The notes under the pieces: generated by a model | What the model saw: only the letters and a program-made list of their open reading frames with translations | Told to the model about the DNA's origin: nothing | Database searches by the model: none | DNA from: Blastocatellia bacterium | GTDB taxonomy: Bacteria > Acidobacteriota > Blastocatellia > UBA7656 | Direction of reading: 5' to 3' | Length of the DNA stretch: 64,000 nucleotides | Assembly: GCA_035275065.1 (NCBI GenBank) | Contig: DATENM010000153.1 | Coordinates: forward strand, 159,669-223,668 | Translations under genes and position numbers: made by a program | Shown here: piece after piece, positions 1 through 8,306 of the stretch | Layout of the letters: the number at the start of each line of letters is the position of its first letter | How positions within the stretch are numbered: position 1 is the first letter of the stretch

Positions 1-65
1 CACGCTGCAAAGCGGTTATCATCATGCATCCCACTGAACCGCAACTCGACTCGAAGGAGAGACTG

Positions 66-1316
66 ATGAGCATTGATCGCAGGGACTTCATGAAATTCAG
101 CGCCCTCGGCGCGCTCGCGCTTGCTGCCGACCCGAAGGAGTTGCTCGGGCAAGATGCGGGCCAGTTGCCTAACCTGGCGAAGCAGGCCAGGCCGATCACT
201 CGCGAAGAATACCTTGAGCGCCAGGAGCGCGCCCGCCGCCATATGCGTGACGCCGGTATCGCGGCCATCATGCTGACCGGCGGCACCAGCCTCAACTATT
301 TCACCGGCACGCAGTGGGGCAACAGCGAGCGCATGTTCGCCTGCGTCATTCCGGCGAAGGGCGAGCTGGCATTCGTGACGCCGGCCTTTGAAAAAGACCG
401 CGCCCTTGAGCAGATCAAGTTCGCCGGCGATGTGCGCACCTGGCAGGAAGATGAAAGTCCTTACCGGCTGGTGGCGCAGATTCTCAAGGATCGCGGCATC
501 ACGGCCGGCAAGCTCGGCATTGAAGAGACGGTGGATTTTCGTTTCTCGGACGGCGTCGCCAAAGCCGCGCCGACGATTGAAATCACCAGCGCCGACCCTG
601 TGACGGCGCGTTGTCGCCGCATCAAGACAGCGCATGAGCTTGAGCTGAGTCGTCTGGCCAATCAGATCACTCTCAAGGCGTACGAGGTGGCGCTCAAATC
701 ATTGCGCGAAGGCATGACGCACGTCGAACTTGGGCAGAAGATCAGTGCGGCGCACCGCGAGCTGGGCGCACAGGGCGGCGCGCTGGTCTTGTTCGGCGCG
801 TGGTCGGCTTCGCCGCACGGGACAGTCACGCCGCAGAAGCTCAAAGAAGGCGACATCGTTTTAGTTGACGGGGGCTGTTCGGTGATGGGCTACCAATCCG
901 ATATCACGCGCACGACGATCTTTGGCAAGGCGTCGGAGAAGCAGCTCAAAGTGTGGGAGATCGTCAAGCGCGCCCAGGCGGCGGCTTTGAAAGCGGCGCG
1001 TCCGGGCGTCGCCTGCGAAGACGTCGACGCGGCGGCGCGGCAGGTGATTGCCGACGCCGGCTACGGGCCGGACTATAAATACTTCACGCACCGCGTCGGT
1101 CATGGCATCGGCATGGATGGCCACGAATGGACTTATCTGGTGCGCGGCAACAAGACGAAGCTGGAGCCGGGCATGACCTTCAGCGACGAGCCGGGCATCT
1201 ACATCCCCGGCGAATTCGGCGTCCGCCTCGAAGACATCATGGTCATCACCGAACGCGGCGCGGAGTTGTTCACAGGCCAGGCCGCCTCCATTGATAACCC
1301 TTGCGCGACGGCGTGA
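66..1316 (+). CDS. Exported M24 family metallopeptidase (Xaa-Pro aminopeptidase-like)
   Basis: Predicted to remove N-terminal residues ahead of proline, or to act as a creatinase/prolidase-type hydrolase, outside the cytoplasm. I start at 66 because a GAAGGAGA ribosome-binding site ends 5 nt upstream and the protein then opens with a twin-arginine signal (DRRDFMKFSALG). The N-terminal creatinase-like domain spans roughly residues 45-190. The pita-bread catalytic domain follows, with the metal ligands recognisable in order: VDGG, SDITRT, GHGIGMDGHE, SDEPGIY and RLED. At 416 aa it has a normal length for the family. Export through Tat would fit folding with metal in the cytoplasm first. The family call is firm; the substrate is unknown. 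Confidence 0.9.
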   Translation: MSIDRRDFMKFSALGALALAADPKELLGQDAGQLPNLAKQARPITREEYLERQERARRHMRDAGIAAIMLTGGTSLNYFTGTQWGNSERMFACVIPAKGELAFVTPAFEKDRALEQIKFAGDVRTWQEDESPYRLVAQILKDRGITAGKLGIEETVDFRFSDGVAKAAPTIEITSADPVTARCRRIKTAHELELSRLANQITLKAYEVALKSLREGMTHVELGQKISAAHRELGAQGGALVLFGAWSASPHGTVTPQKLKEGDIVLVDGGCSVMGYQSDITRTTIFGKASEKQLKVWEIVKRAQAAALKAARPGVACEDVDAAARQVIADAGYGPDYKYFTHRVGHGIGMDGHEWTYLVRGNKTKLEPGMTFSDEPGIYIPGEFGVRLEDIMVITERGAELFTGQAASIDNPCATA

Positions 1317-1330
1317 GACGAGGTGCAATG

Positions 1331-1852
1331 ATGAGATTAATTGTCAGCCTGTCACTGTGCGCATGCATCGCGGCGCTGACCGTTGCGAGAATAGAATCCT
1401 GCGCGCAGGCAATTTCTAAACACCAAATACATTCACAAAAGAAAGGGCGAAAGATGACCGATAAAGTAGTCAAAACCGATGAAGAGTGGCGCAAGGAACT
1501 GACGCCGGATCAGTACGAAGTCACCCGCCACCACGGCACTGAGCGCGCTTTCAGCGGCGAGTATTGGGACAATCACGAGAAGGGCAAATACATCTGCGTC
1601 TGCTGCGGGTTGGAGCTGTTCAGCTCTGACACCAAGTTCGATTCGGGCACCGGCTGGCCGAGCTTTTATAAGCCCGTTGACGAAGACAACGTCGAGATCA
1701 AGCGCGACACGAGCTATGGTATGGTGCGCGACGAAGTGCTATGTAGCCGCTGCGCCGCCCACCTCGGCCACGTCTTCGACGATGGCCCGCGCCCGACCGG
1801 CCTGCGTTACTGCATGAACTCGGCGGCGCTCAAGTTCGTCAAGCAAGAGTGA
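1331..1852 (+). CDS. msrB: Peptide-methionine (R)-S-oxide reductase MsrB
   Basis: Reduces the R-epimer of methionine sulfoxide in proteins. The SelR domain fills the C-terminal 125 residues: zinc cysteines in CVCC and CSRC, the GTGWPSF motif, and the catalytic cysteine in RYCMNSAAL. Two starts are possible. ATG 1331 follows a GAGG site and adds a hydrophobic N terminus (RLIVSLSLCACIAALTVA) that looks like a signal peptide, which would make this a periplasmic repair enzyme. ATG 1454 follows AAAGGG and gives a plain cytosolic 132-residue MsrB. I favour 1331 because the hydrophobic segment is continuous and well spaced from its ribosome-binding site. The gene sits 14 nt behind the M24 peptidase, so the two may be co-transcribed. 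Confidence 0.9.
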   Translation: MRLIVSLSLCACIAALTVARIESCAQAISKHQIHSQKKGRKMTDKVVKTDEEWRKELTPDQYEVTRHHGTERAFSGEYWDNHEKGKYICVCCGLELFSSDTKFDSGTGWPSFYKPVDEDNVEIKRDTSYGMVRDEVLCSRCAAHLGHVFDDGPRPTGLRYCMNSAALKFVKQE

Positions 1853-1856
1853 TGGG

Positions 1857-1964
<108 letters not shown>

Positions 1965-1971
<7 letters not shown>

Positions 1972-2966
1972 TTAAAGTAGCTATCGGTCGAGAACTTTTC
2001 TTTGAGATAACGCGCCCGCCAGCCGCGATCCACGCGGTCGAGCAACAGGCCCTCGCCCGCCCCCAGGTAATAGAAAGCCACGCGCTTGTAATTCTTCAAT
2101 TGCAAGCTCGACAGCTCTGCGGTGATGTTCTGGCGCAGCTTACTGGCTACGGTTGCGAACGGCGTGTAATCCTTGAGCTGTCGAAATTGCTTCGTCGGAT
2201 GGTAAGCGGTCGCCGCCAGACTGGCGACCTGGTACTCGGTATACCTGGCAATCCCTTCCTGCCACAACTGAAATGAATAATACTTGTAGTCATCAGCCGC
2301 GAGCGCGGCTTTAAGCTGCTGCCGTGATCGCAGGTAATCCGCCAGCCGCGCCGCAAAATCCGCATGGCTTGCACCGAGCGCCGCCGCAAGCTGCCGCGCC
2401 ATGTCCGATGTCAGGCGATTCACATCCGCCGAATCGTAGGGGTAAGCGAAGTTCAACATCCACATCCCTGTCTGGTCGCCGCGCGCCAGACCGAGCGCCG
2501 CAACGCCGGCGTTATAATCCGGCTGCGTCGTTTGCAGTTGGTGAAAGTGTTCATGCAGCAGCGTCGTCACCCACGGCGTCGAGGTCTTCGCGTCAGTGTT
2601 TTCAGCCTGGCCAACAACAATCGTCGGAATGCCGCCGACTGCGGGGAAGGTCGCAAGCAAGTTGACCTGGAAAACTCGCGGGCGATAGTAAACATCGCTT
2701 CTCAACAGCGGGTCGTAACCGAGGCGCGTGAAATCGCTCGACGGTTTCGGATGCTTGACGAGGAATTCATGTGTGGGCGTAATCAGCAGGATGGCAAACG
2801 GCGCTTGCTGCCAGCCCGCCCATATTCGATCACCTAACCAGTCACCGAGCCGGAAGGCTTCGGCCAGCCGCAGGCGATCCACTTCAGGGATAGCCGGGCG
2901 TGTTTGTGCCGACGCGGCTTGAACCAGTGCCAGGACGAAAAGCGCAATCGCAAACCTGATCTTCAT
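1965..2966 (-). CDS. Secreted putative gluzincin-type metallopeptidase, unknown family
   Basis: I do not recognise a named family. The start at 2966 follows a GGGGGAAG site and begins a clear signal peptide (MKIRFAIALFVLALVQAASAQ), so the protein is exported. Around residue 170 it carries LLHEHFHQLQ, an HExxH zinc motif, and further on WQEGIARYTE, which resembles the glutamate helix of gluzincins. Together they suggest a zinc-dependent hydrolase of about 310 mature residues. An upstream alternative start (2993) lacks a ribosome-binding site and would bury the signal peptide. The gene is convergent with msrB and shares the heptamer hairpin with it. Peptidase activity is inferred from the two motifs only. 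Confidence 0.7.
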
Positions 2967-3049
2967 TTCTTCCCCCTCAACTAGCGTGGGCACACGGATG
3001 ATTTAGAAAACCCGCGAGCCGCTGAAAAGTTTCATGAGTTGTGGGGAAA

Positions 3050-3203
3050 AAGACGCGACGTGGGGACGCGGCGAGGGAAGAAAACGACGCGGCGACGCGG
3101 CGACACGGCAACGCGGGGAAAGAAAGAAAAGCTGTTAGCCTCTGTCTCTTTCCCTCACCGCGTCGCCGCGTCGCCGCGTCCCTCTTCCCGTGTCGCCGTG
3201 TCG
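3050..3203. repeat. Heptamer-repeat inverted repeat, GACGCGG type
   Basis: The left arm (about 3050-3118) repeats GACGCGG/GACACGG. The right arm (about 3151-3203) carries the reverse complement, CCGCGTCGCCGCGTC and so on. The 30-nt centre is AT-richer. The element lies between the start of the HExxH gene and the stop of the DUF4142 gene. This 243-bp gap shows no gene. Confidence 0.8.
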
Positions 3204-3209
3204 TATCGC

Positions 3210-3896
3210 TTAAGGCCGGCGGTTGGCGTTGCCGGCGTTGCGGTTGCCTGCCGCTGCGCCACCGGCGTTATGGTTGGCCGCGCCGCCCGCCGCCGGAGCC
3301 GCGCCGCCAGTGGCGCCGACCTTGCCGGCGGCATCCTGAGCCATCTGCAAATGCTGGCGCAGGGTCGGCACAGTGCGGCCCGCCCACGCCTTGACGTCGC
3401 TGTCTGAGCCGGTCGCCGCCTCGCGCTCAAACTCTGCCACGTCTTCCACGTGATCCTTCACCATCATGCTCATGTACTCGCGGTCAAAGGCAGCGCCCGA
3501 GAGCTTCGACAGTTTATCCACGTCCGCCTGGTGTTGCTGGTCGAGCGCCGTCGGCAGCGTGACGTTCTTCTGCGCCGCCAGCGACTTCAACTCGTTGCCG
3601 GCGCGCGAGTGGTCATCAACCATGCGCTGGCCGAACGCCTTGACGTCGGCATTGGCGGCCTTCTGCGTGGCAAGGCGGCCCAGCTCGACTTCTTCCATGC
3701 CGCCTACCGCTGCTTTGGTCATGAAGTCACGGTCGGCGCTGCTCGGGACGTTGCTCGCCGCGCTGTTGGTGTTGTTGAGCGTGTTGTTGGTGTTGCTGTG
3801 CGTGTTCGAATTGCTCGAATCGGCGCACGCCGCCATCAAGAGGGCTGCCGTCGCCAATATGACGAGAAAAGCTGCTGTGCGAATTGTTCTGGTCAT
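3210..3896 (-). CDS. DUF4142 lipoprotein
   Basis: A 228-residue lipoprotein of unknown biochemical role. The N terminus has a hydrophobic stretch followed by LLMAAC, a lipobox for lipid attachment. An Asn/Ser/Thr-rich linker comes next, then a helical ferritin-like DUF4142 domain at about residues 52-175 (DRDFMTKAAVGGMEEVELGRLA, KAFGQRMVDDHS, FDREYMSMMVKDH). The C-terminal 50 residues are Gly/Ala/Asn-rich and probably unstructured. DUF4142 proteins are common periplasmic or outer-membrane-anchored proteins in soil bacteria, often linked to stress. No operon partner is evident: the HExxH gene lies beyond a repeat element and MscS lies upstream with a gap of about 120 nt. Confidence 0.85.
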   Translation of the reverse strand: MTRTIRTAAFLVILATAALLMAACADSSNSNTHSNTNNTLNNTNSAASNVPSSADRDFMTKAAVGGMEEVELGRLATQKAANADVKAFGQRMVDDHSRAGNELKSLAAQKNVTLPTALDQQHQADVDKLSKLSGAAFDREYMSMMVKDHVEDVAEFEREAATGSDSDVKAWAGRTVPTLRQHLQMAQDAAGKVGATGGAAPAAGGAANHNAGGAAAGNRNAGNANRRP

Positions 3897-4019
3897 CGTC
3901 TATCTCTCTCTTCCGGTGGTTCTGGTCTTCCGCAGATTGCCAAGCGCCACTTGGACGATCTTTCGTTCACCGTATACCCGCTGGCTCGTTTGACTGAATA
4001 GAATGCCGCTTACATCCGA

Positions 4020-5051
4020 TTACGTTTGCCGCTTATCCGGCAACGGCTCGCCGCGCTCTTTTCGATCCGGGGTGGCCCGGCTGGCGTGGCCATTGGTCTG
4101 GGGCAGAGACTCGGCGACGAGCCGGAGCGATTGCGCGATTGAGCGCGGGCGTGGCGCTGTGCCGCGGCCCGCGGGCCAGCCCTCGCGCTGACGGGCGCGG
4201 TCGCCGTCGGTCTCTTCGGTCTGATCGTGAAAGAGAATCTGATGAGTCGGGTACGGCAAGTCTATGCCGTTTTCGCCGAGCCGCCGGCGGATGGCCGGGA
4301 TGACCAGGTCGCGAACGCGCACCATATCGGCGCGGCGGCTCTTGGTCCACCAGCGCGCCCGCAGGATGAGGCCGTTGTCGCCCACCGCTTTGGTGACGAC
4401 GGACGGCGGCGGCTCTGCCAGCACGCCCTCGACGCCGCTGATCGCTTCAACCATCAGCCGGCGCGCTTCGTCTACGTCATCGCCATAGCCGATGCCGACA
4501 TCAATCGCCGTGCGCCGCACGCCATAAGCATTAAAGATTTTCACGCTCTGAGTGTAGATGGCGGAATTCGGAATGACGACGAGATAACCGTCGTAGGTTT
4601 TAATCAACGTCGCCCGGCCCTGAATCTCCTGTACGATGCCTTCATAGTTGCCGACAGCGATCTCGTCGCCGAGGCGGAACGGTTGCGCCAGCAAGAGCAG
4701 GATGCCGGCGAGAAAGTTCTGCAAGATGTCGCGGAAGGCAAAGCCGATGGCGACGCCGCTGATGCCGAGTATCTGAATCAGGTCGCGCGCATGGAATGAC
4801 GGCAAGACAATCGACAGGGTGACGAGCAAGGCGAACGAAATCACCAGCCACTGAGTCAGCCGCCCCATGAGCGCGCCGAGATTTCGATGCCGCTCGCTGT
4901 AGAAGCCGCCGATCACGCGCTTGAGCCATCGCGACAGCAAGAGCGCAACTGTAAACATCACAATGGCGAGAAACAGGTTCGGCAGGATGGCGATGGCGCC
5001 ATTGAGGATCGCGTTGATTTTCTCCCATGCCGGCCCGATGTCAACATTCAT
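4020..5051 (-). CDS. Small-conductance mechanosensitive channel, MscS family
   Basis: An inner-membrane channel that opens under membrane tension and releases solutes on osmotic downshock. Three transmembrane segments occupy roughly residues 20-120. The pore helix and beta domain follow (GISGVAIGFAFRDILQNFLAG, then PFRLGDEIAVGNYEGIVQEI). The conserved MscS signature region VIPNSAIYTQSVKIF is present. The alpha/beta domain ends near residue 270, and a tail of about 70 charged, Arg/Pro-rich residues is extra compared with a minimal MscS. I use ATG 5051, with AGAGG upstream; ATG 5060 is also possible. It begins 23 nt behind the cyanophycin-synthetase-like gene, so the two probably share a transcript. 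Confidence 0.9.
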   Translation of the reverse strand: MNVDIGPAWEKINAILNGAIAILPNLFLAIVMFTVALLLSRWLKRVIGGFYSERHRNLGALMGRLTQWLVISFALLVTLSIVLPSFHARDLIQILGISGVAIGFAFRDILQNFLAGILLLLAQPFRLGDEIAVGNYEGIVQEIQGRATLIKTYDGYLVVIPNSAIYTQSVKIFNAYGVRRTAIDVGIGYGDDVDEARRLMVEAISGVEGVLAEPPPSVVTKAVGDNGLILRARWWTKSRRADMVRVRDLVIPAIRRRLGENGIDLPYPTHQILFHDQTEETDGDRARQREGWPAGRGTAPRPRSIAQSLRLVAESLPQTNGHASRATPDRKERGEPLPDKRQT

Positions 5052-5073
5052 CCCAATCATCCTCTGAGGTCAA

Positions 5074-5586
5074 TCACAACCACTGCCCTGCGCCGGCTGA
5101 GGCGCGGGAGCGCGGCCCCGGTCGCTCGATGAGCTGACGGGCTTCGGCGATGCGCGCGTTGAGCGGCGGCGTCTCGCCGTGGCTCAACGCATCAACCAGC
5201 TCGACGGCGGTGCGCAATAAAAACCGCATGACCGATTCATCTTTGAACTCGATGGCGATGCGGCAGCACGCCGGGCCGTCGGGGTGAACCACGCACGCAT
5301 CATGCACGGGCACGCCGGCCAGCGTCGCCAGTTCGAGCGCGACACGCGCCGTCACCTGCCCAAAGCCAATCGCCGTCGGCGTCGGCTCAATCAGCTCGCC
5401 GGTTCGGCCTGTGCCGCAATAATGCTGCTTGATCCCGGGCAGCATCGTCAGCAAGCGGCTCATGAAGCCTGTGACCTCGTGCGTCTCTTTGCCTGCCAGG
5501 TCTTCGAGCGCCAACTGCATCACCAGCACGGGCGCGTCGTGGTAGATATTGTTGCCATTCAATGTCCTGATGTATTCGATTCTCAT
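5074..5586 (-). CDS. Stand-alone cyanophycin synthetase N-terminal domain-like protein
   Basis: 170 residues that match the N-terminal domain of cyanophycin synthetase (CphA): VLVMQLALEDLAGKETHEV, TGFMSRLLTMLPGIKQHYC, and RVALELATLAGV align with the LVMRLDLEDL, GFxxxLxxLLPxLxxHxC and EHVALELQxLAG blocks. The ATP-grasp and Mur-ligase domains that make up the rest of CphA are absent here and on the flanking DNA. The EH pair usually preceding VALEL is replaced (QVTARVALEL). I start at 5586 behind GAGGAAGG; a longer reading frame to 5685 adds unrelated residues. It is followed by the MscS gene 22 nt downstream. Homology is recognised by eye and the function is unknown: a polymer-binding or regulatory role is inference only. 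Confidence 0.7.
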   Translation of the reverse strand: MRIEYIRTLNGNNIYHDAPVLVMQLALEDLAGKETHEVTGFMSRLLTMLPGIKQHYCGTGRTGELIEPTPTAIGFGQVTARVALELATLAGVPVHDACVVHPDGPACCRIAIEFKDESVMRFLLRTAVELVDALSHGETPPLNARIAEARQLIERPGPRSRASAGAGQWL

Positions 5587-6133
5587 GTCAGCGTCCTTCC
5601 TCGGCGACGGCCAATCGCTACACAGCTCGCCGATGCTCAGGCATACATGATTGAACAAACAAAAACCATGCCGGGTCATTAACACCCGTTAAGCGCGCTC
5701 GCGGCGCGTGCGTGAGCAGGTTGATCAGGAATCAGGATCTGTAAACCGCAATGGGCTGCATGCCTGGTCATACTCTGTCCCGACGTCTCCTTACATCGTT
5801 CCCACGCGCATGACCCGCCGCGCATCGCAGCGCGATACGCTTACTTCAGCACACGCAGGGAGGTGGGATACATCCAAATATTGAGCAACTTCTATGCCCG
5901 CAAGAATGACTCAGGCTGTATGCGGTTTGGAAGGTAAAGCGCGCAGGAGCGGGCCGGCACCGTCGCACGAATGCGCCGACAGGCGGCCATAATGGCTCAA
6001 ATCATAACAGCCGCCCTGGCCGTTCATGTTCTATAGCCACACAGCGCAAGTGGCACAATGCGAGTCGGCCAATCAGAGGCCGCCAGTCGTTTGAGCCAGG
6101 GACGGCTTCGCTGATGCGCGCTCAAGCGGGCGT
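5587..6133. other. Intergenic stretch without a recognisable gene
   Basis: About 550 bp between the CphA-like gene (start) and kynU (stop), both on the minus strand. No reading frame here has family resemblance or a convincing ribosome-binding site, and no strong terminator or tandem repeat is visible. It presumably holds the promoter of the CphA-like/MscS pair and the 3' end of the kyn transcript. Confidence 0.5.
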
Positions 6134-7315
6134 TCAATGCCCGGTGACGGCGCTGTGGGCTTCGTAGGCTCTGGTCTCCAGAATCTTTTTGATCTCTTCG
6201 ACGATGAGCTGAAGCTCTTCGTCTTTGCTGTAGAAATGCGGCGCGACGCGGATGCCGGCGCCGGGACGGTAATCGACAAGACAGTCGCGGCGCAGCAACT
6301 CTTTGGTCACCTCGTAACCGTGCGGCACATCCATGACGACCGTGCCGCCGCGCTCGTCTGCGCGCTTCGGGCAGCGCACCGTGAAGCCCGCCTCTTCAGC
6401 CAGCTCGATCAAGCGCGTCGTCTGGCGCATGGATTTCTCTCTGATTCGCTCGACGCCGACTTCGTTGATGATCTCGTAGCCCGACATCGCCGCGTACATT
6501 CCCGGCACGTTTGGCGAGCCGTGCAGGAAGCGATAGATGTCGTCGGCATAATCCTGCGGCCCAACTTCGAAAGCGAACGGCTGCCGGTGCGCCATCCAGC
6601 CGGTCATCGCCGGTTGTAATGTCGGCCACAGATCGCGGCGGACGTAGAGATAGCCCGCGCCCGGCCCGCCGCACAGCCATTTGACCGAGCCGCCGGTCGC
6701 AAAGTCTAAGCCGATGTCGCGCACATCGAGCGGCACGGTGCCGGCAGATTGATAAACGTCGGCGACCACCATCGCCCCAACACTGTGAGCTTTCTCGGTG
6801 ATGGCTTTGAGGTCTTGAATGAAGGCGCTCTTGAAGATGACGTGCGACACGCTGACCAGCAGCGTCTCTTCGTCAATCGCTTCGAGCAGGCGTTCGAGCG
6901 GCACCGTCATGCCGTCATCCGACGGCACCGTGACGACGCGCGCGCCGCGCCGTTCGAGGGCGTGAAAGATATAAAGGTTCGAGGGGAAGTTGAGCGCCTC
7001 GCTAACGATCTTGTTGCGCTTGCCGGTAAAGTCGAGGCACGAATGGATGAGCGACTGGCAGACCGAGACGTTCTGGTGCATGACGACTTCGCCCTCGCCC
7101 GCGCCGATGATCTTGCCGACCAGGTCGCCGACGGCGCGCGGCATCTCCCACCAGCCTTCTTCCCAGGCGCGAATGCCGCGCGTCGCCCACTTGTCGGCAT
7201 ATTCGTTCAGGCGGTCGCGGGCGCGGCCCGGCATGGCGCCGAGCGAGTGCGAGATCATGTAAACCGTGTTATCGAGGATCGGGAATTCTTTCCGCCATTC
7301 AAGCAACTCGTCCAT
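6134..7315 (-). CDS. kynU: Kynureninase
   Basis: A PLP-dependent class V aminotransferase-fold enzyme that splits kynurenine into anthranilate and alanine. The PLP lysine lies in GGSVKWLCGGPGAGYLYV, the kynureninase/Csd pattern. The substrate-site segment MTGWMAHRQPFAF matches kynureninases rather than cysteine desulfurases. A distal PRxxHFYS-like block (RVAPHFYSKDEE) is present. At 393 aa the length is typical. The start follows AGGAGAGG. Placement 12 nt behind kynA fixes the assignment to tryptophan catabolism. Another class V aminotransferase specificity is unlikely given that neighbour. Confidence 0.88.
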   Translation of the reverse strand: MDELLEWRKEFPILDNTVYMISHSLGAMPGRARDRLNEYADKWATRGIRAWEEGWWEMPRAVGDLVGKIIGAGEGEVVMHQNVSVCQSLIHSCLDFTGKRNKIVSEALNFPSNLYIFHALERRGARVVTVPSDDGMTVPLERLLEAIDEETLLVSVSHVIFKSAFIQDLKAITEKAHSVGAMVVADVYQSAGTVPLDVRDIGLDFATGGSVKWLCGGPGAGYLYVRRDLWPTLQPAMTGWMAHRQPFAFEVGPQDYADDIYRFLHGSPNVPGMYAAMSGYEIINEVGVERIREKSMRQTTRLIELAEEAGFTVRCPKRADERGGTVVMDVPHGYEVTKELLRRDCLVDYRPGAGIRVAPHFYSKDEELQLIVEEIKKILETRAYEAHSAVTGH

Positions 7316-7327
7316 TGTTTCCTCTCC

Positions 7328-8224
7328 TTATTCGCGTGGCTTGCCCAGATGGTTACGCACCTCCCACAGCTCTGGGAAGAACTTGCGCTCGACGGTCTTG
7401 CGCAGGTAAGCGGCGCCCTCGCTGCCGCCGGTGCCGCTCTTGGTGCCGATCATGCGCTCGACCATCTTAACGTGGCGCAGCCGCCACATGGCAAACATCT
7501 CGTCGTATTCGATCAGGCTCTCGGCCAGCAAGAACAGGCTGTAATAATTCTCGGCGTCTTCGTAGATGCGCAGCAGTTCGAGGACGCGGCGGGTGTGCGC
7601 CTCATTATTTTCGCCGCCGCCTTCCGCGCCCGCTTCGTCAGCCGGCATGTCGAAGCCGCGCCGCCGCAGCAACTCATAAAACGCATCGAGCACCGAAGGC
7701 TGTTGAAGCCGCGCCGCCAGCCGGCTACGGGCTTCGCTGTCTTCGTCATAGTTCTTCAGGAAGCGCGCGTCCTTCAGCCCCGACATATATTCGATCTCGC
7801 GGAACTGAAAAGATTGAAACCCGCTGGCGGGCCGCAGGTGATCGCGGAACGCCAGAAAGTCGGTTGGCGTCATCGTTTCTAGCACCGATATCTGGCTGAT
7901 CAATAAACGCTCAATCTCGATGCAGCGCCTGAGCAGGCGGTGCGCCACCAGCATCTCGTCGTTGTTCAAGCACTCGATGATGGTATCGAGCTCGTGCAGT
8001 AATTGCTTGAACCACAGCTCGTACACCTGATGAACGATGATGAACAGCGTCTCGTCGTGCTGCAAAGGCTCGGAGCGCAAGCGCTGCAAGCCGATCAGCT
8101 CATGGATGTTCAAGTAGCCGCCGTACGTCAGCCGCTGCTCGTCTTCCCGGTCGGGTAAACCAAAGGGCATCACGTCTCCTGAAAACTTCGAATTCTGGCG
8201 GTCGCCGTCCAAGTTGATTGACAT
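7328..8224 (-). CDS. kynA: Tryptophan 2,3-dioxygenase
   Basis: A haem enzyme that opens the indole ring of L-tryptophan with O2 to give N-formylkynurenine, the first step of the kynurenine pathway. Family marks are YGGYLNIHELIGLQ, FIIVHQVYELWFKQLLHEL (distal histidine), FRDHLRPASGFQSFQFREIE, and the C-terminal block RHVKMVERMIGTKSGTGGS with the haem-ligand histidine. At 298 aa it is slightly longer than the bacterial norm, owing to an acidic Gly/Glu-rich insert (EAGAEGGGENNEAH). The ribosome-binding site GGAG lies 7 nt before the ATG and is part of an inverted-repeat arm (8225-8235), so translation may be hidden by a stem. kynU follows directly. Confidence 0.95.
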   Translation of the reverse strand: MSINLDGDRQNSKFSGDVMPFGLPDREDEQRLTYGGYLNIHELIGLQRLRSEPLQHDETLFIIVHQVYELWFKQLLHELDTIIECLNNDEMLVAHRLLRRCIEIERLLISQISVLETMTPTDFLAFRDHLRPASGFQSFQFREIEYMSGLKDARFLKNYDEDSEARSRLAARLQQPSVLDAFYELLRRRGFDMPADEAGAEGGGENNEAHTRRVLELLRIYEDAENYYSLFLLAESLIEYDEMFAMWRLRHVKMVERMIGTKSGTGGSEGAAYLRKTVERKFFPELWEVRNHLGKPRE

Positions 8225-8287
8225 GAGAAAGCTCCATAGAGATATTGCTGCCGCAGGGGTATGAAAGAGATCATAGGGAGCTTTCTC
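8225..8287 (-). promoter_or_regulatory. Inverted repeat covering the kynA ribosome-binding site
   Basis: 8225-8235 (GAGAAAGCTCC on plus) pairs perfectly over 11 bp with 8277-8287 (GGAGCTTTCTC). In the minus-strand mRNA the 3' arm contains the GGAG ribosome-binding site and ends at the base before the kynA ATG. The loop is 41 nt. The stem sits in the only sizeable gap of the operon. It could control kynA translation; that role is inferred. Confidence 0.55.
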
Positions 8288-8306
8288 GTTTCTTCAATAC
8301 TTTTCA

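Noticed and set aside
6749..7882. 377-codon frame antisense to kynU and kynA
   Set aside because: It spans two overlapping-family genes in antisense and has no domain or start signal.
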